This document shows, piece after piece, positions 15,906 to 24,504 of a DNA stretch of 64,000 nucleotides. The position numbers were made by a program, and so were the translations under genes. Position 1 is the stretch's first letter, and each line of letters starts with the position of its first letter. This stretch comes from Actinomycetales bacterium (GTDB lineage: Bacteria > Actinomycetota > Actinomycetes > Actinomycetales > Dermatophilaceae): assembly GCA_016711095.1 (NCBI GenBank), contig JADJTP010000001.1, positions 682,001-746,000 on the forward strand, written 5' to 3'. The notes beneath the pieces were generated by a model that saw only the letters and a program-made list of their open reading frames with translations, ran no database searches and was not told where the DNA came from.

Positions 15906-17606
15906 TCAGAGCGAAGTGAGCGACCGTAAGTCGGCCGTCAACGCGTGCAGTCGGGCGGCTGCCCGGCCCCTCGCCGCGCCCAACTGCGAGTGTGAGCCGA
16001 CCGGCTCGATCGCCTCGAGATAGACCTTGACCTTGGGCTCGGTGCCCGACGGGCGCACGATGACCCGCGACCGGTCCGCCAGCAGCAAGCGCAGGCCGTC
16101 GGTCGGGGGCAGGCCCCCGTCACCGCGGGCCAGGTCGTCCAGACGCGTGATCGCCACCCCGGCCACCGAGGCCGGGGGAGCCGAACGCAACCGCGCCATG
16201 AGTGCCGGCATGTCGGCGACATCGCTCACCCGCACCGAGAAGGCATCGGTCGCATGGACGCCATGCTCGAGCGCGAGATCGTCCAGCACATCGAGCACCG
16301 ACCGCCCTCGTGCTTTGAGCCCGGCGGCCAGCTCGGCCACCAGCAACGCGGCCGACACGCCGTCCTTGTCGCGCACGACGTCGGGCGCCACGCAATAGCC
16401 GAGCGCCTCTTCGTAGCCGTAGACCAGGCCCGGCACCCGAGCGATCCATTTGAACCCGGTCAGGGTCTCCTCGTGACGAAACCCTGCTGCCGCAGCCATT
16501 GCCGCGAGCAGCCGCGAGGACACGATCGAGTTGGCGAACACCCCACCGGGCGCCACCCCCCGAGCCAGCAGGTGGGCACCCAACAGCGCGCCGACCTCAT
16601 CGCCGCGCAGCATCCGCCACCCACCGCCGGGAGCCGGATTGGGGACTGCGACGGCACACCGATCGGCGTCCGGGTCGTTGGCGATGACGAGGTCGGGTGA
16701 GACCTCGGCGGCAAGGGCGAGCGCGGCGTCCATCGCCCCTGGCTCTTCGGGGTTGGGGAAAGCGACCGTCGGGAAGGCTGGGTCGGGCTGAGCCTGGCTC
16801 GCGACGGCATACGGGGTGGGGAAGCCGGCCCGCGCGAAGGCGGCGAGCAGCGTGTCGTTGCCGACTCCATGCAGCGAGGTGTGCACCACTCGGATGTCAC
16901 GCGGACTGTCTGGGGCGACGACGGCGGCGACCGCATCGAGATAGGCCTCAGGCACGGACTCGTCGAGCGTCCGCCACCCGTCGGACGGCAAGGGCACGTC
17001 GGCGACGGTGCGCACCATGGCAATCCGGCCGGCGATCAACGCATCGGCGGGGGGCACGATCTGTGAGCCGTCGCCGAGATAGACCTTGTAGCCGTTGTCC
17101 TGCGGCGGGTTGTGGCTCGCCGTGACCATCACCCCGGCGTCCGCGCCGAGGTGGCCGATCGCGAAGGCCAGCACCGGCGTCGGCAAGACGTGGGGGAGCA
17201 GGGCCGCACGCCCACCGGCGCCGGTCACCACGGCAGCGGTATCGCGGGCGAAGGCGTCCGACTTCGTCCTCGCGTCGAACCCGACGACGACGAACGGCAC
17301 CGGCACGGGGTTGTCGGCATCGTGCTGCAGGTATGCCGTGAGGCCGGCGGCCGCGCGGATGACGACGGAGCGGTTCATCCGGTTGGGGCCGGCGCCGATC
17401 CGCCCCCGCAGACCCGCGGTGCCGAACTCGAGCGTCCCGGCGAATCGGTCGGCCAGGTCGGCGGCGGCGGCTTCGTCGCCGCTGTCGGCCTCAGAGATCG
17501 CCGCAGCGGCGAGCACCGCAGCGAGCTCGGCGCGGGTCGACGGGTCGGGGTCGTCGACGAGCCAGGCCCGCGCTGTGGCGAGCAGCCGGGCGTCCACGGC
17601 CGCCAT
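15906..17606 (-). CDS. pmmB: Phosphomannomutase/phosphoglucomutase-type sugar-phosphate mutase
   Basis: 566 aa from the ATG at 17606, which shares a base with the TGA of the PNP gene (TGATG). Alpha-D-phosphohexomutase fold: substrate entry F-G-T-A-G-L-R-G, phosphoserine loop V-T-A-S-H-N-P-P-Q-D-N-G, Mg-binding D-P-D-A-D-R, sugar-binding Y-E-E-A-L-G and phosphate-binding R-P-S-G-T-E-P-K. The family interconverts sugar 1- and 6- (or 5-) phosphates. Coupling to PNP and closeness to deoC suggest it moves the phosphate of (deoxy)ribose-1-phosphate to the 5-position; this phosphopentomutase role is inferred. Confidence 0.92.
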   Translation of the reverse strand: MAAVDARLLATARAWLVDDPDPSTRAELAAVLAAAAISEADSGDEAAAADLADRFAGTLEFGTAGLRGRIGAGPNRMNRSVVIRAAAGLTAYLQHDADNPVPVPFVVVGFDARTKSDAFARDTAAVVTGAGGRAALLPHVLPTPVLAFAIGHLGADAGVMVTASHNPPQDNGYKVYLGDGSQIVPPADALIAGRIAMVRTVADVPLPSDGWRTLDESVPEAYLDAVAAVVAPDSPRDIRVVHTSLHGVGNDTLLAAFARAGFPTPYAVASQAQPDPAFPTVAFPNPEEPGAMDAALALAAEVSPDLVIANDPDADRCAVAVPNPAPGGGWRMLRGDEVGALLGAHLLARGVAPGGVFANSIVSSRLLAAMAAAAGFRHEETLTGFKWIARVPGLVYGYEEALGYCVAPDVVRDKDGVSAALLVAELAAGLKARGRSVLDVLDDLALEHGVHATDAFSVRVSDVADMPALMARLRSAPPASVAGVAITRLDDLARGDGGLPPTDGLRLLLADRSRVIVRPSGTEPKVKVYLEAIEPVGSHSQLGAARGRAAARLHALTADLRSLTSL

Positions 17607-18454
17607 CAGGCGTCCTGAGCGATCTTGGTGACCACCGCGGCCAACAGGGCCCCGCACCGTCCCGCGGCGGCCTGCCCGGCTCGGATGACCTCCTGGTGGG
17701 ACAGCGGCGTGTCGGAGATGCCGGCGGCGAGGTTGGTCACCAGCGAGATTCCCAGGACCTCCAGCCCCGCCTGGCGGGCGGCGATGGCCTCCAGGGTCGT
17801 GGACATCCCGACGAGGTCGCCGCCGAGTACCTTGGCCATCGCCACCTCGGCCGGAGTCTCGTAGTGCGGCCCCCGGAACTGCACATAGACACCCTCATCA
17901 AGCCCCGGGTCGATCCGGTGGGCGAGCGCGCGCAGCCTCGGGGAGTACAGGTCGGTGAGGTCGACGAAGTTGGCGCCCTCGACCGGCGAGGCGGCGGTGA
18001 GGTTGAGGTGGTCCTTGATGAGCACCGGTGTCCCTGGTCCCCACTCGGGGTGCAGCCCGCCGCAGCCGTTGGTCAGCACGATGGTGGAACACCCAGCGGC
18101 CCGGGCGGTGCGCACGGCATGGACGACGGCCCGCACCCCGTGGCCCTCATAGAAGTGGGTCCGCGTCCCATAGACGAGCGCGTGTCTGCCGGTGGATCCG
18201 ATGGCCACCGAGCGCAGCGAGCCGGAGTGTCCTTCGACGGCGGCCCTTCTGAAGCCCGGCACGTCGGCGTTGTCCACCGTCGCCAGGGTCTGGCCGATGA
18301 GGTCTCCGGTTCGACCCCATCCGGAGCCGAGCACCAGGGCCACATCGTGGCGTGGCACGGCGGTCCGCTCGGCAATCACGTCGGCCGCGTGCTGGGCGAC
18401 CTCGAACGGATCGGTGGCAGGGTCGGCGAGGTCCAGCACACGGCGCGCAGTCAC
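17606..18454 (-). CDS. punA: Purine-nucleoside phosphorylase (trimeric type)
   Basis: 282 aa from a GTG at 18454. Cleaves purine (deoxy)nucleosides with phosphate to base and (deoxy)ribose-1-phosphate. Phosphate-binding L-G-S-G-W-G, base-binding region L-T-N-G-C-G-G, the signature R-G-P-H-Y-E-T-P-A-E and the end L-V-T-N-L-A-A-G are all present, marking the low-molecular-mass homotrimeric class. The downstream mutase is translationally coupled. A 12-base interrupted palindrome GCACTTTAGTGC (18459-18470) sits just before the start and could be an operator. Confidence 0.95.
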   Translation of the reverse strand: MTARRVLDLADPATDPFEVAQHAADVIAERTAVPRHDVALVLGSGWGRTGDLIGQTLATVDNADVPGFRRAAVEGHSGSLRSVAIGSTGRHALVYGTRTHFYEGHGVRAVVHAVRTARAAGCSTIVLTNGCGGLHPEWGPGTPVLIKDHLNLTAASPVEGANFVDLTDLYSPRLRALAHRIDPGLDEGVYVQFRGPHYETPAEVAMAKVLGGDLVGMSTTLEAIAARQAGLEVLGISLVTNLAAGISDTPLSHQEVIRAGQAAAGRCGALLAAVVTKIAQDA

Positions 18455-18458
18455 GGTG

Positions 18459-18470
18459 GCACTTTAGTGC
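18459..18470. promoter_or_regulatory. Short dyad in the punA-lpdA divergent region
   Basis: GCACT-TT-AGTGC, perfect 5-base arms around two bases, five bases upstream of the PNP GTG in the 82-bp divergent gap. It may be a regulator binding site in the leader; with arms this short it could also be chance. Confidence 0.3.
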
Positions 18471-18539
18471 GCCCGCGTCACGACGCCCCGGACGCCACCG
18501 CCAAGGCGGGGGCCGTGACAGTGGTTTGATGATCGGGTG

Positions 18540-19934
18540 ATGACGCGCGGTTGGTCGGTGGTGATCCTCGGGGGTGGGCCGGGAGGATACGAGGCAGCGC
18601 TCGTGGCCGCCCGGTTGGGGGCATCGGTCACGGTGGTCGACCGCGACGGCATCGGCGGGTCCTGTGTGCTCACCGACTGCGTGCCGAGCAAGAGCCTCAT
18701 CTCCACAGCCCATGTGCTTCGCCGGATGGGCGCAGCGCGAGAGCACGGCGTCGACCTTCCGCCGATCGTCGGAGCGACCGACCTGCGAGCAGTCAACGCC
18801 CGCATCCTGGACCTTGCAGCCGCGCAGAGCGCCGACGTCCTCGCGCGCCTGCAGGGCGACGGTGTGCGGGTCTGTCGCGGCGCCGGCCGACTGGTTGCCG
18901 CCGACCGGGTGCACGTGGACCGTGCCGACGGCGGGTCTGAGGAGCTCCACGCGGAGGTTGTTCTCATCTCCACCGGGTCGACCCCGCGGGTCCTGCCGAC
19001 GGCGATCCCGGACGGCGAACGCATCCTCACCTGGGCCCAGATCTATGCGCTGCCGCGGGTGCCCGAGCGGCTCGTCGTCGTCGGCTCCGGGGTCACCGGA
19101 GCTGAGCTGGCCCAGGCCTATCTCGGCATGGGCAGCCAGGTCACCCTCGTCTCGTCCCGGGACCAGGTGCTGCCCGGCGAGGACGCCGACGCGGCGGCCG
19201 TCATCGAGGACGTCTTCCGCCGCGAGGGCATGCAGGTGCTCTCACGCTCGCGGATGCGCAGCGTCGAGCGCGTCTCCGGTGGGGTGCGTGTCCACCTCGA
19301 CGATGGGCGGGCCGTCGACGGCAGCCACGCCCTGCTAGCCGTGGGCTCGGTTCCGCAGACCGTGGATATCGGGTTGGAGACCGTCGGCGTCGAGTGCGGC
19401 CCGGGCGGGCACGTCCGTGTCGACGGGGTCTCGCGCACGTCGGTGCGCGGCGTGTATGCCGCCGGCGACTGCACCGGGGTGCTGCCGCTGGCCTCGGTCG
19501 CCGCCATGCAGGGCCGGATCGCCATGTGGCATGCCCTCGGCGACGCCGTCGCGCCGCTGCGGCTGGCCGTGGTCTCGGCCAACGTCTTCACCGACCCCGA
19601 GATAGCGACCGTCGGTGTCTCCCAGCAGGACCTTGATGCCGGCACCGTCGACGCGGTCGCCACGACCCTGCCGCTGGCCACGAACGCGCGGGCCAAGATG
19701 GACAGCTTCCATGACGGCTTCGTCAAGATCTTCGCCCGGCGCGGGCCCGGCACGGTGCTCGGTGGAGTGGTCGTCGCGCCGCGCGCCTCCGAGCTCATCT
19801 ATCCGCTGACGATCGCCGTCGAGAGCGGCCTAACCGTCGACCAGCTCTCCAATGCCTTCACCGTCTATCCGTCGATCACTGGTTCCATCGGCGAGGCCGC
19901 CCGTCGAGCGCACGCCGCTACTCGCCCGAGCTGA
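18540..19934 (+). CDS. lpdA: LpdA-like NAD(P)H quinone/disulfide reductase flavoprotein
   Basis: 464 aa from the ATG at 18540 (a GTG at 18537 is adjacent). FAD-binding G-G-G-P-G-G-Y-E near residue 11, redox motif G-G-S-C-V-L-T-D-C-V-P-S-K with both cysteines in CxxxxC spacing, NAD-binding V-V-V-G-S-G-V-T-G-A-E, second FAD motif Y-A-A-G-D-C-T-G and a C-terminal dimerisation domain. At the position where lipoamide dehydrogenases have His-Pro-Thr it reads V-Y-P-S-I-T-G-S, so the catalytic His is missing. That is like M. tuberculosis Rv3303c (LpdA), which acts as a quinone reductase, and argues against classical lipoamide dehydrogenase. The synteny with punA and pmmB also matches that region. Confidence 0.88.
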   Translation: MTRGWSVVILGGGPGGYEAALVAARLGASVTVVDRDGIGGSCVLTDCVPSKSLISTAHVLRRMGAAREHGVDLPPIVGATDLRAVNARILDLAAAQSADVLARLQGDGVRVCRGAGRLVAADRVHVDRADGGSEELHAEVVLISTGSTPRVLPTAIPDGERILTWAQIYALPRVPERLVVVGSGVTGAELAQAYLGMGSQVTLVSSRDQVLPGEDADAAAVIEDVFRREGMQVLSRSRMRSVERVSGGVRVHLDDGRAVDGSHALLAVGSVPQTVDIGLETVGVECGPGGHVRVDGVSRTSVRGVYAAGDCTGVLPLASVAAMQGRIAMWHALGDAVAPLRLAVVSANVFTDPEIATVGVSQQDLDAGTVDAVATTLPLATNARAKMDSFHDGFVKIFARRGPGTVLGGVVVAPRASELIYPLTIAVESGLTVDQLSNAFTVYPSITGSIGEAARRAHAATRPS

Positions 19935-19942
19935 GTCGACCT

Positions 19943-21995
19943 GTGTCGCTGTCGGTGTCGTGGCCTGAGCTGTTCCCTGTGGTGGCGCTGTCTGCGGCGC
20001 TGCTGCTCGCGCCCGGGGCCGTGGTGCTGCGCTGCTGGGGGCTGGACCGCCTTGCTGCCCTCACCTACGCAGCGCCGATCAGTGTCGCCCTGCTCGTCGT
20101 GGCCACGACCGTCACGGCGGGACTCGGCCGGTCTTGGACTCTTGTCGGCGGCGTCGCGGCCCTAGTGCTCGTCACCGCGGTGGTGGCAGCCCCGGCAGCT
20201 CTGGGCCAGCGTAGGCGCGCTCGCCGGGTCGGCCACGACGGCGACCCGCAGGGTGACGGGCAGGGTGATGGCGACCAGCAGGGTGATGGGCAGGGCTGGT
20301 GGCAGGTGATTCCGGTCGCGGCGGCCGCCGCAGCGACCCTGGCGACGGCATACCTCGTCTTCGCCGGAGGCGTCGCCTCGCCGTTGGCGATCCCGCAGAT
20401 GCCCGACGTTGTCTTCCATCTCGGCGCCGTCGAGTGGCTGCAGCGCCACGGCTCCGCGTCGATGCTCGACGTCTATCGCTATGCCCAGATGGACGGACCG
20501 TTCACCTATCCCGGCGGTTTCCATGTCCTGCCCGCAGTCGTCGCGCTGTGGACCGGGCTGCCCGCGGCTGCCGCCTCGCATGCCGTGCTCGTCGCCGTCG
20601 TCGGGCTCGTCTGGCCGCTGTCGATGAGCGCCCTGGCCCGAGTGGTGCTCGGCTCGGGTGGCGCGGTCGGCGCCGCCGCAGCCCTGCTGGCCATGCTCTT
20701 CACGGCGTTCCCCTTCCGGTTCCTGTCCTGGGGGGTGCTCTGGCCCAACCTGCTGTCCAACGCGCTGTTGCCGGCGGTCGTGGCCGCCGCCCTGTGCGCG
20801 TTCGCCCCCCGCTCGATGCTCGCCGAAGAGCCGCTCACGCGGGGCCGTGCGATGCTCTACACAGGTTTCGCGCTCGTTGTGCTTGCCGTGGCTCAACCGA
20901 ATGCGCTCGCCACCGGTGCGGTCCTCGCCGTCGCCGTGGCCGCCTCGGCGCTGCCGGACTGGCGCGCGGCGTTGACCGACCGGTCCAGGCGAGTGCGGCT
21001 GGCTCGGTGGGTCCGCCTGCCTGTTCTGCTGGCCCTTGTCGTTCTCGTCTGGGCGGCCTCGACCCGGGTCATCCCACCGGCCATGTATGCGATCAACGCC
21101 CACATCCAAGCCGGCTGGACGATCGCCGTGCGCGACAGCCTGACGCTTTATGGCGGCTCGATCGCCGAGGCATCGGCCATCCTCGCGCTGGTGGTCTTCG
21201 GCGGGCGGGTGCTCATCAGCAGGCGCGAGACCCGCTGGGTGGCCACCGCCCTGCTTGCCTTCACCGCCCTGCATCTCGTGCTGTATGCCGTCAACGGTCC
21301 CGACGTCCGCAAGGTCACCTGGCTGTGGTGGAACGACCACTACCGTGTGCTGGCGGCCGGGGTGCTGCTCGCCGTGCTGTGTGCCACGGCAGCGCTGCGC
21401 TGGGTGGGGCAGTGGGCGGTCGAGGCCTTGGCGTCTCGGACGCGACCAGGGGGCCGGCCCCGTCCCTCTGGCCGCCCGCCCCTCGATCGCGCTGGCCGCG
21501 CTCGCCGTCATCGTCGTCCTCGCATTGCGTGGCGGCATACCGGCGCATCGGGCGATGCTGGCAGCGACGTACGGCGACCGGTCCGGCCTCACCTCGTGGG
21601 TTCTGCCGCAAGAGTATGCCGCCCTCACCCAACTGGCCGGCTCGGTGCCGGCCGGATCGGTCGTCGCGGCCAACCCCTTCCGCGGAGGGATGTTCTTCTA
21701 TATCGCCGGTGGAGTGGAGTTGCTTTTCCCGACCGAGAAGGCCATCGATGTGCCCGACCGGCGGCTCATCGGTGCGAATCTCAACCGAGTCCAGGCGTTG
21801 CCGGACGTCTGCCAGGCTGTGCGCCGTCAGCGGGTGGACTTTGTGCTCACCGGCGGCGACATGCACGTATGGGGCAGGTTGGACCACGCCAAGGACTACG
21901 CCGGCATCGACGCCACCGCCACGAGCGCGGACTTCCCCGTGGTCGCGACGGCCGGGCCCTACACGCTGCGCTCGGTGCCGTCCTGCCGGTCCTGA
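19943..21995 (+). pseudogene. DUF6541-type integral membrane protein, broken by a +1 frameshift
   Basis: From a GTG at 19943 the frame codes a multi-pass membrane protein for about 500 residues (some 12 hydrophobic helices), then turns into shadow sequence. A second frame resumes with good coding character (S-I-A-L-A-A-L-A-V-I-V-V-L-A-L-R-G-G, then an extracytoplasmic tail ending P-S-C-R-S) and stops at 21995. The switch falls at a run of five G at 21449-21453; removing one G joins both parts into about 680 aa. DUF6541 proteins are large membrane proteins of actinobacterial envelopes, possibly glycosyltransferase-like. Either a sequencing error or a true frameshift. A Gly-Asp-Gln repeat lies in a loop encoded by 20238-20297. 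It follows lpdA by 8 bp. Confidence 0.75.
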
Positions 21996-22168
21996 CCCTC
22001 GACCGAGTCCCGGTATGCGGCCTCCTGCCGAGCCCAGCGCTCGCGGCGGGACCGCGACAACGCAGCGCGCAATTTCAGATAGCCGGGCACGATGAGCACC
22101 GCAACGACGAGCAGGATGGCGAGGTTGGCGAAAGAGAACTCGCCGACGTCAGCGTCCTGCAGGGGCAT
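21959..22168 (-). CDS. Small single-pass membrane protein coupled to accA
   Basis: 69 aa from an ATG at 22168 that shares its A with the TGA of the carboxylase gene (TGATG). One transmembrane helix (about residues 12-30, F-A-N-L-A-I-L-L-V-V-A-V-L-I-V-P) is followed by an Arg-rich, charged tail. Its last 37 bases overlap the convergent end of the DUF6541 gene. It is not like the known AccE epsilon subunits, which are soluble. Function unknown; the coupling argues that it is real. Confidence 0.68.
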   Translation of the reverse strand: MPLQDADVGEFSFANLAILLVVAVLIVPGYLKLRAALSRSRRERWARQEAAYRDSVEGQDRQDGTERSV

Positions 22169-23958
22169 CAGGCGTCGGCGTCCTTGATCTCGGCGAGCAC
22201 GGTGCCGCTGGCGACGGTCTCGCCGACCGTGGCCTTGATCCCGGTGACGACCCCGGCCTTGTGGGCGTTGATCGGCTGCTCCATCTTCATGGCCTCCAGG
22301 ACGACGATGATGTCGCCCGCTGCGACCGTCTGACCCTCCTCGACGGAGACCTTGACGATCGTGCCCTGCATCGGCGCGGTGACCGAGTCGCCTGAGGCTG
22401 CCGCTCCCGATTTCGCCGACCCGGTGCGCTTGGGAGCTGCCTTCTTGGGTGCACCCCCGGAAGAAGCGCCGCCGCCGCCGAGGGAGAGACTGCCGGGAAG
22501 GCTCACCTCGATGCGCTTGCCGCCGACCTCGACGACGAGGGTCTGCCGCGGCTCCTCCGCGGGCAGATCTGCCGGTCCACCGGCATACGGGGTGATCGTG
22601 TTGTCGAACTCGGTCTCGATCCACCGGGTGTGGATCGTGAAGGGCTGGTCCGGGTCGGCCGGGGCGAAGGCCGGGTCCTCGACGACAGCGCGGTGGAAGG
22701 GGATGACCGTCGGCATCCCCTCGACCACGAACTCGGCGAGCGCCCGGCGGGAGCGCTCAAGGGCCTGCTGGCGGGTGCTACCGGTGACGATGAGCTTGGC
22801 GAGCATCGAGTCGAACGACCCGCCGATGGTGTCGCCTTCCACGAGCCCGGAATCGACTCGGACGCCTGGCCCGGACGGCGTGCGGTAGACCGAAACGGTG
22901 CCCGGGGCGGGCAGGAAGCCACGGCCGGCGTCCTCACCGTTGATCCGGAACTCGATCGAGTGGGCATGCGGCACCGGGTCGGTGAAGCTCAGCGGTAGGC
23001 CGTTGGCGATGTTGAACTGCTCGCGGACGAGGTCGATGCCAGTGACCTCTTCGCTCACCGGGTGTTCCACCTGCAGGCGGGTGTTGACCTCCAGGAAGGA
23101 GATGTCCCCGGCCGGGCCGATGAGGAACTCGCACGTGCCGGCGCCCACATAGCCGGCCTCGATGAGGATGGCCTTGGACGCGCGGACGAGCTCGTCATGC
23201 TGAGCCTCGGTGAGGAAGGGGGCGGGCGCCTCCTCGACGAGCTTCTGGTTGCGCCGCTGCAACGAACAGTCACGGGTGGAGACGACGACGACGTTGCCGT
23301 GCTGGTCGGCCAGGCACTGGGTCTCGACGTGCCGCGGCCGGTCGAGGAAGCGCTCCACAAAGCACTCCCCGCGGCCGAACGCGGTGACCGCCTCGCGGAC
23401 GGCTGATTCGTAGAGGTGGGGGATCTCCTCCATCTCGCGGGCGACCTTCAGTCCGCGACCGCCGCCACCGTATGCCGCCTTGATGGCGACCGGGAGCCCG
23501 TGTTCCTTGGCGAACTCGACGACCTCGTCGGGGCCGGTGACCGGGTCGGACGTGCCCGGGACCAGCGGGGCGTGGGACTTGAGGGCGATGTGGCGTGCCT
23601 TCACCTTGTCGCCGAGAGAGTCGATCGCCGCCGGACCGGGGCCGATCCACACCAGGCCGGCATCCATGACCGCCTGGGCGAAGCTCGCGTTCTCCGCGAG
23701 GAAGCCATAGCCCGGGTGCACGGCGTCGGCGCCGGACTGGGCGGCAATCGCCAGCAGCTTCTCCTGCACGAGGTAACTGTCCCCCGGAGTAGAGCCGTTC
23801 AAGGCATATGCCTCATCGGCCACCGTGACGTGCAGGGAATCGCGGTCCGAGTCGGCATAGACAGCCACCGACCCGATGCCGGCGTCCGTGCACGCCCGGG
23901 CGATGCGCACGGCAATTTCGCCGCGGTTTGCGATCAGCACCTTTGAGATCTTCGCCAT
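22168..23958 (-). CDS. accA: Acyl-CoA carboxylase alpha subunit (biotin carboxylase + BCCP)
   Basis: 596 aa from the ATG at 23958 (M-A-K-I-S-K-V-L-I-A-N-R-G-E-I). Carboxylates biotin with ATP and bicarbonate and carries it to the beta subunit. Biotin carboxylase domain 1-450: ATP loop Y-G-G-G-G-R-G, C-S-L-Q-R-R-N-Q-K, N-T-R-L-Q-V-E-H. A flexible Ala/Gly/Lys linker (about 480-520) precedes the biotinyl domain with E-A-M-K-M-E-Q-P (biotinylated K558). The beta subunit (accD) lies at 25770 across the MerR gene. With acyl-CoA dehydrogenase and MerR it resembles the accA1-accD1-fadE19 leucine-degradation set, so methylcrotonyl-CoA is a likely substrate; acetyl- or propionyl-CoA remain possible. 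Confidence 0.93.
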   Translation of the reverse strand: MAKISKVLIANRGEIAVRIARACTDAGIGSVAVYADSDRDSLHVTVADEAYALNGSTPGDSYLVQEKLLAIAAQSGADAVHPGYGFLAENASFAQAVMDAGLVWIGPGPAAIDSLGDKVKARHIALKSHAPLVPGTSDPVTGPDEVVEFAKEHGLPVAIKAAYGGGGRGLKVAREMEEIPHLYESAVREAVTAFGRGECFVERFLDRPRHVETQCLADQHGNVVVVSTRDCSLQRRNQKLVEEAPAPFLTEAQHDELVRASKAILIEAGYVGAGTCEFLIGPAGDISFLEVNTRLQVEHPVSEEVTGIDLVREQFNIANGLPLSFTDPVPHAHSIEFRINGEDAGRGFLPAPGTVSVYRTPSGPGVRVDSGLVEGDTIGGSFDSMLAKLIVTGSTRQQALERSRRALAEFVVEGMPTVIPFHRAVVEDPAFAPADPDQPFTIHTRWIETEFDNTITPYAGGPADLPAEEPRQTLVVEVGGKRIEVSLPGSLSLGGGGASSGGAPKKAAPKRTGSAKSGAAASGDSVTAPMQGTIVKVSVEEGQTVAAGDIIVVLEAMKMEQPINAHKAGVVTGIKATVGETVASGTVLAEIKDADA

Positions 23959-24017
23959 GGTGGGGAGCCTATCGCCAGGACCGCGCTCGGCAAGCCGTCG
24001 CGCGATGGAGGCCTGGC

Positions 24018-24422
24018 TCACGTTCTCAAGCCCGAGCTGTCGAGGTCGGCCCGGCAGCTGGCCTCGAACGCGGCCAGCTCGGCAAGAGCGTCGTCGAGGT
24101 CGCGGCGGCGCGCTTCGAGCTCGACCCGGCGGATCCGCGCCTGTGAGATCGCATACTCCAGCTGGCTTGTCTTGCCCCTCGGAGCGTCATACAGATCGAT
24201 GATCGTGCGGATCTCCTCGAGCGGGAACCCAAGTCGTTTGCCGCGCAGGATGAGCGCGAGTCGAGTGCGGTCGCGGCGGCGATAGACCCGGGCGGTGCCC
24301 CGGCGCTCGGGGGAGATGAGCCCGAGCTCTTCATAGTGGCGCACCGTGCGGTGGGTCACCCCGAACTCGGCAGCGATCTGGGCGATCGTCCAGGTGTCGT
24401 GTGACGGAGCCCGGCTTGCCAT
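24018..24422 (-). CDS. MerR-family transcriptional regulator
   Basis: 134 aa from the ATG at 24422 (M-A-S-R-A-P-S); an ATG four codons upstream is possible. Helix-turn-helix W-T-I-A-Q-I-A-A-E-F-G-V-T-H-R-T-V-R-H-Y-E (about 12-32), wing with R-V-Y-R-R-R-D, and a C-terminal coiled coil (about 85-125) that ends without metal-binding cysteine pairs, apart from one Cys. Such MerR proteins (LiuR-like) control branched-chain acyl-CoA breakdown. It sits between accA (same strand, 59 bp downstream) and the divergent acyl-CoA dehydrogenase, with a palindrome in the shared promoter. Confidence 0.9.
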   Translation of the reverse strand: MASRAPSHDTWTIAQIAAEFGVTHRTVRHYEELGLISPERRGTARVYRRRDRTRLALILRGKRLGFPLEEIRTIIDLYDAPRGKTSQLEYAISQARIRRVELEARRRDLDDALAELAAFEASCRADLDSSGLRT

Positions 24423-24435
24423 GAGCAAGATCATG

Positions 24436-24459
24436 CTTTACGTTGACGTAAGCGTCAAG
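24436..24459. promoter_or_regulatory. MerR operator candidate: overlapping palindromes
   Basis: The divergent merR/acyl-CoA dehydrogenase region holds two overlapping perfect dyads, TTACGTTGACGTAA (24438-24451) and TTGACGTAAGCGTCAA (24443-24458), inside a wider 24-base imperfect dyad. It lies 13 bases before the merR ATG and 45 bases before the dehydrogenase ATG. ACGT-cored dyads of this type are reported for LiuR-like regulators, so autoregulation and control of the catabolic genes are inferred. Confidence 0.65.
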
Positions 24460-24504
24460 CGCCGGCGCCGATGTCGGCGCGGGCCGGCAGACAGGGAGAC
24501 CGTC

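Noticed and set aside
21436..22333. Continuation of the first DUF6541 frame to 22333
   Set aside because: Sequence becomes Arg/Pro-rich shadow and runs antisense through the accA end; the good coding signal moves to another frame at the G5 run.
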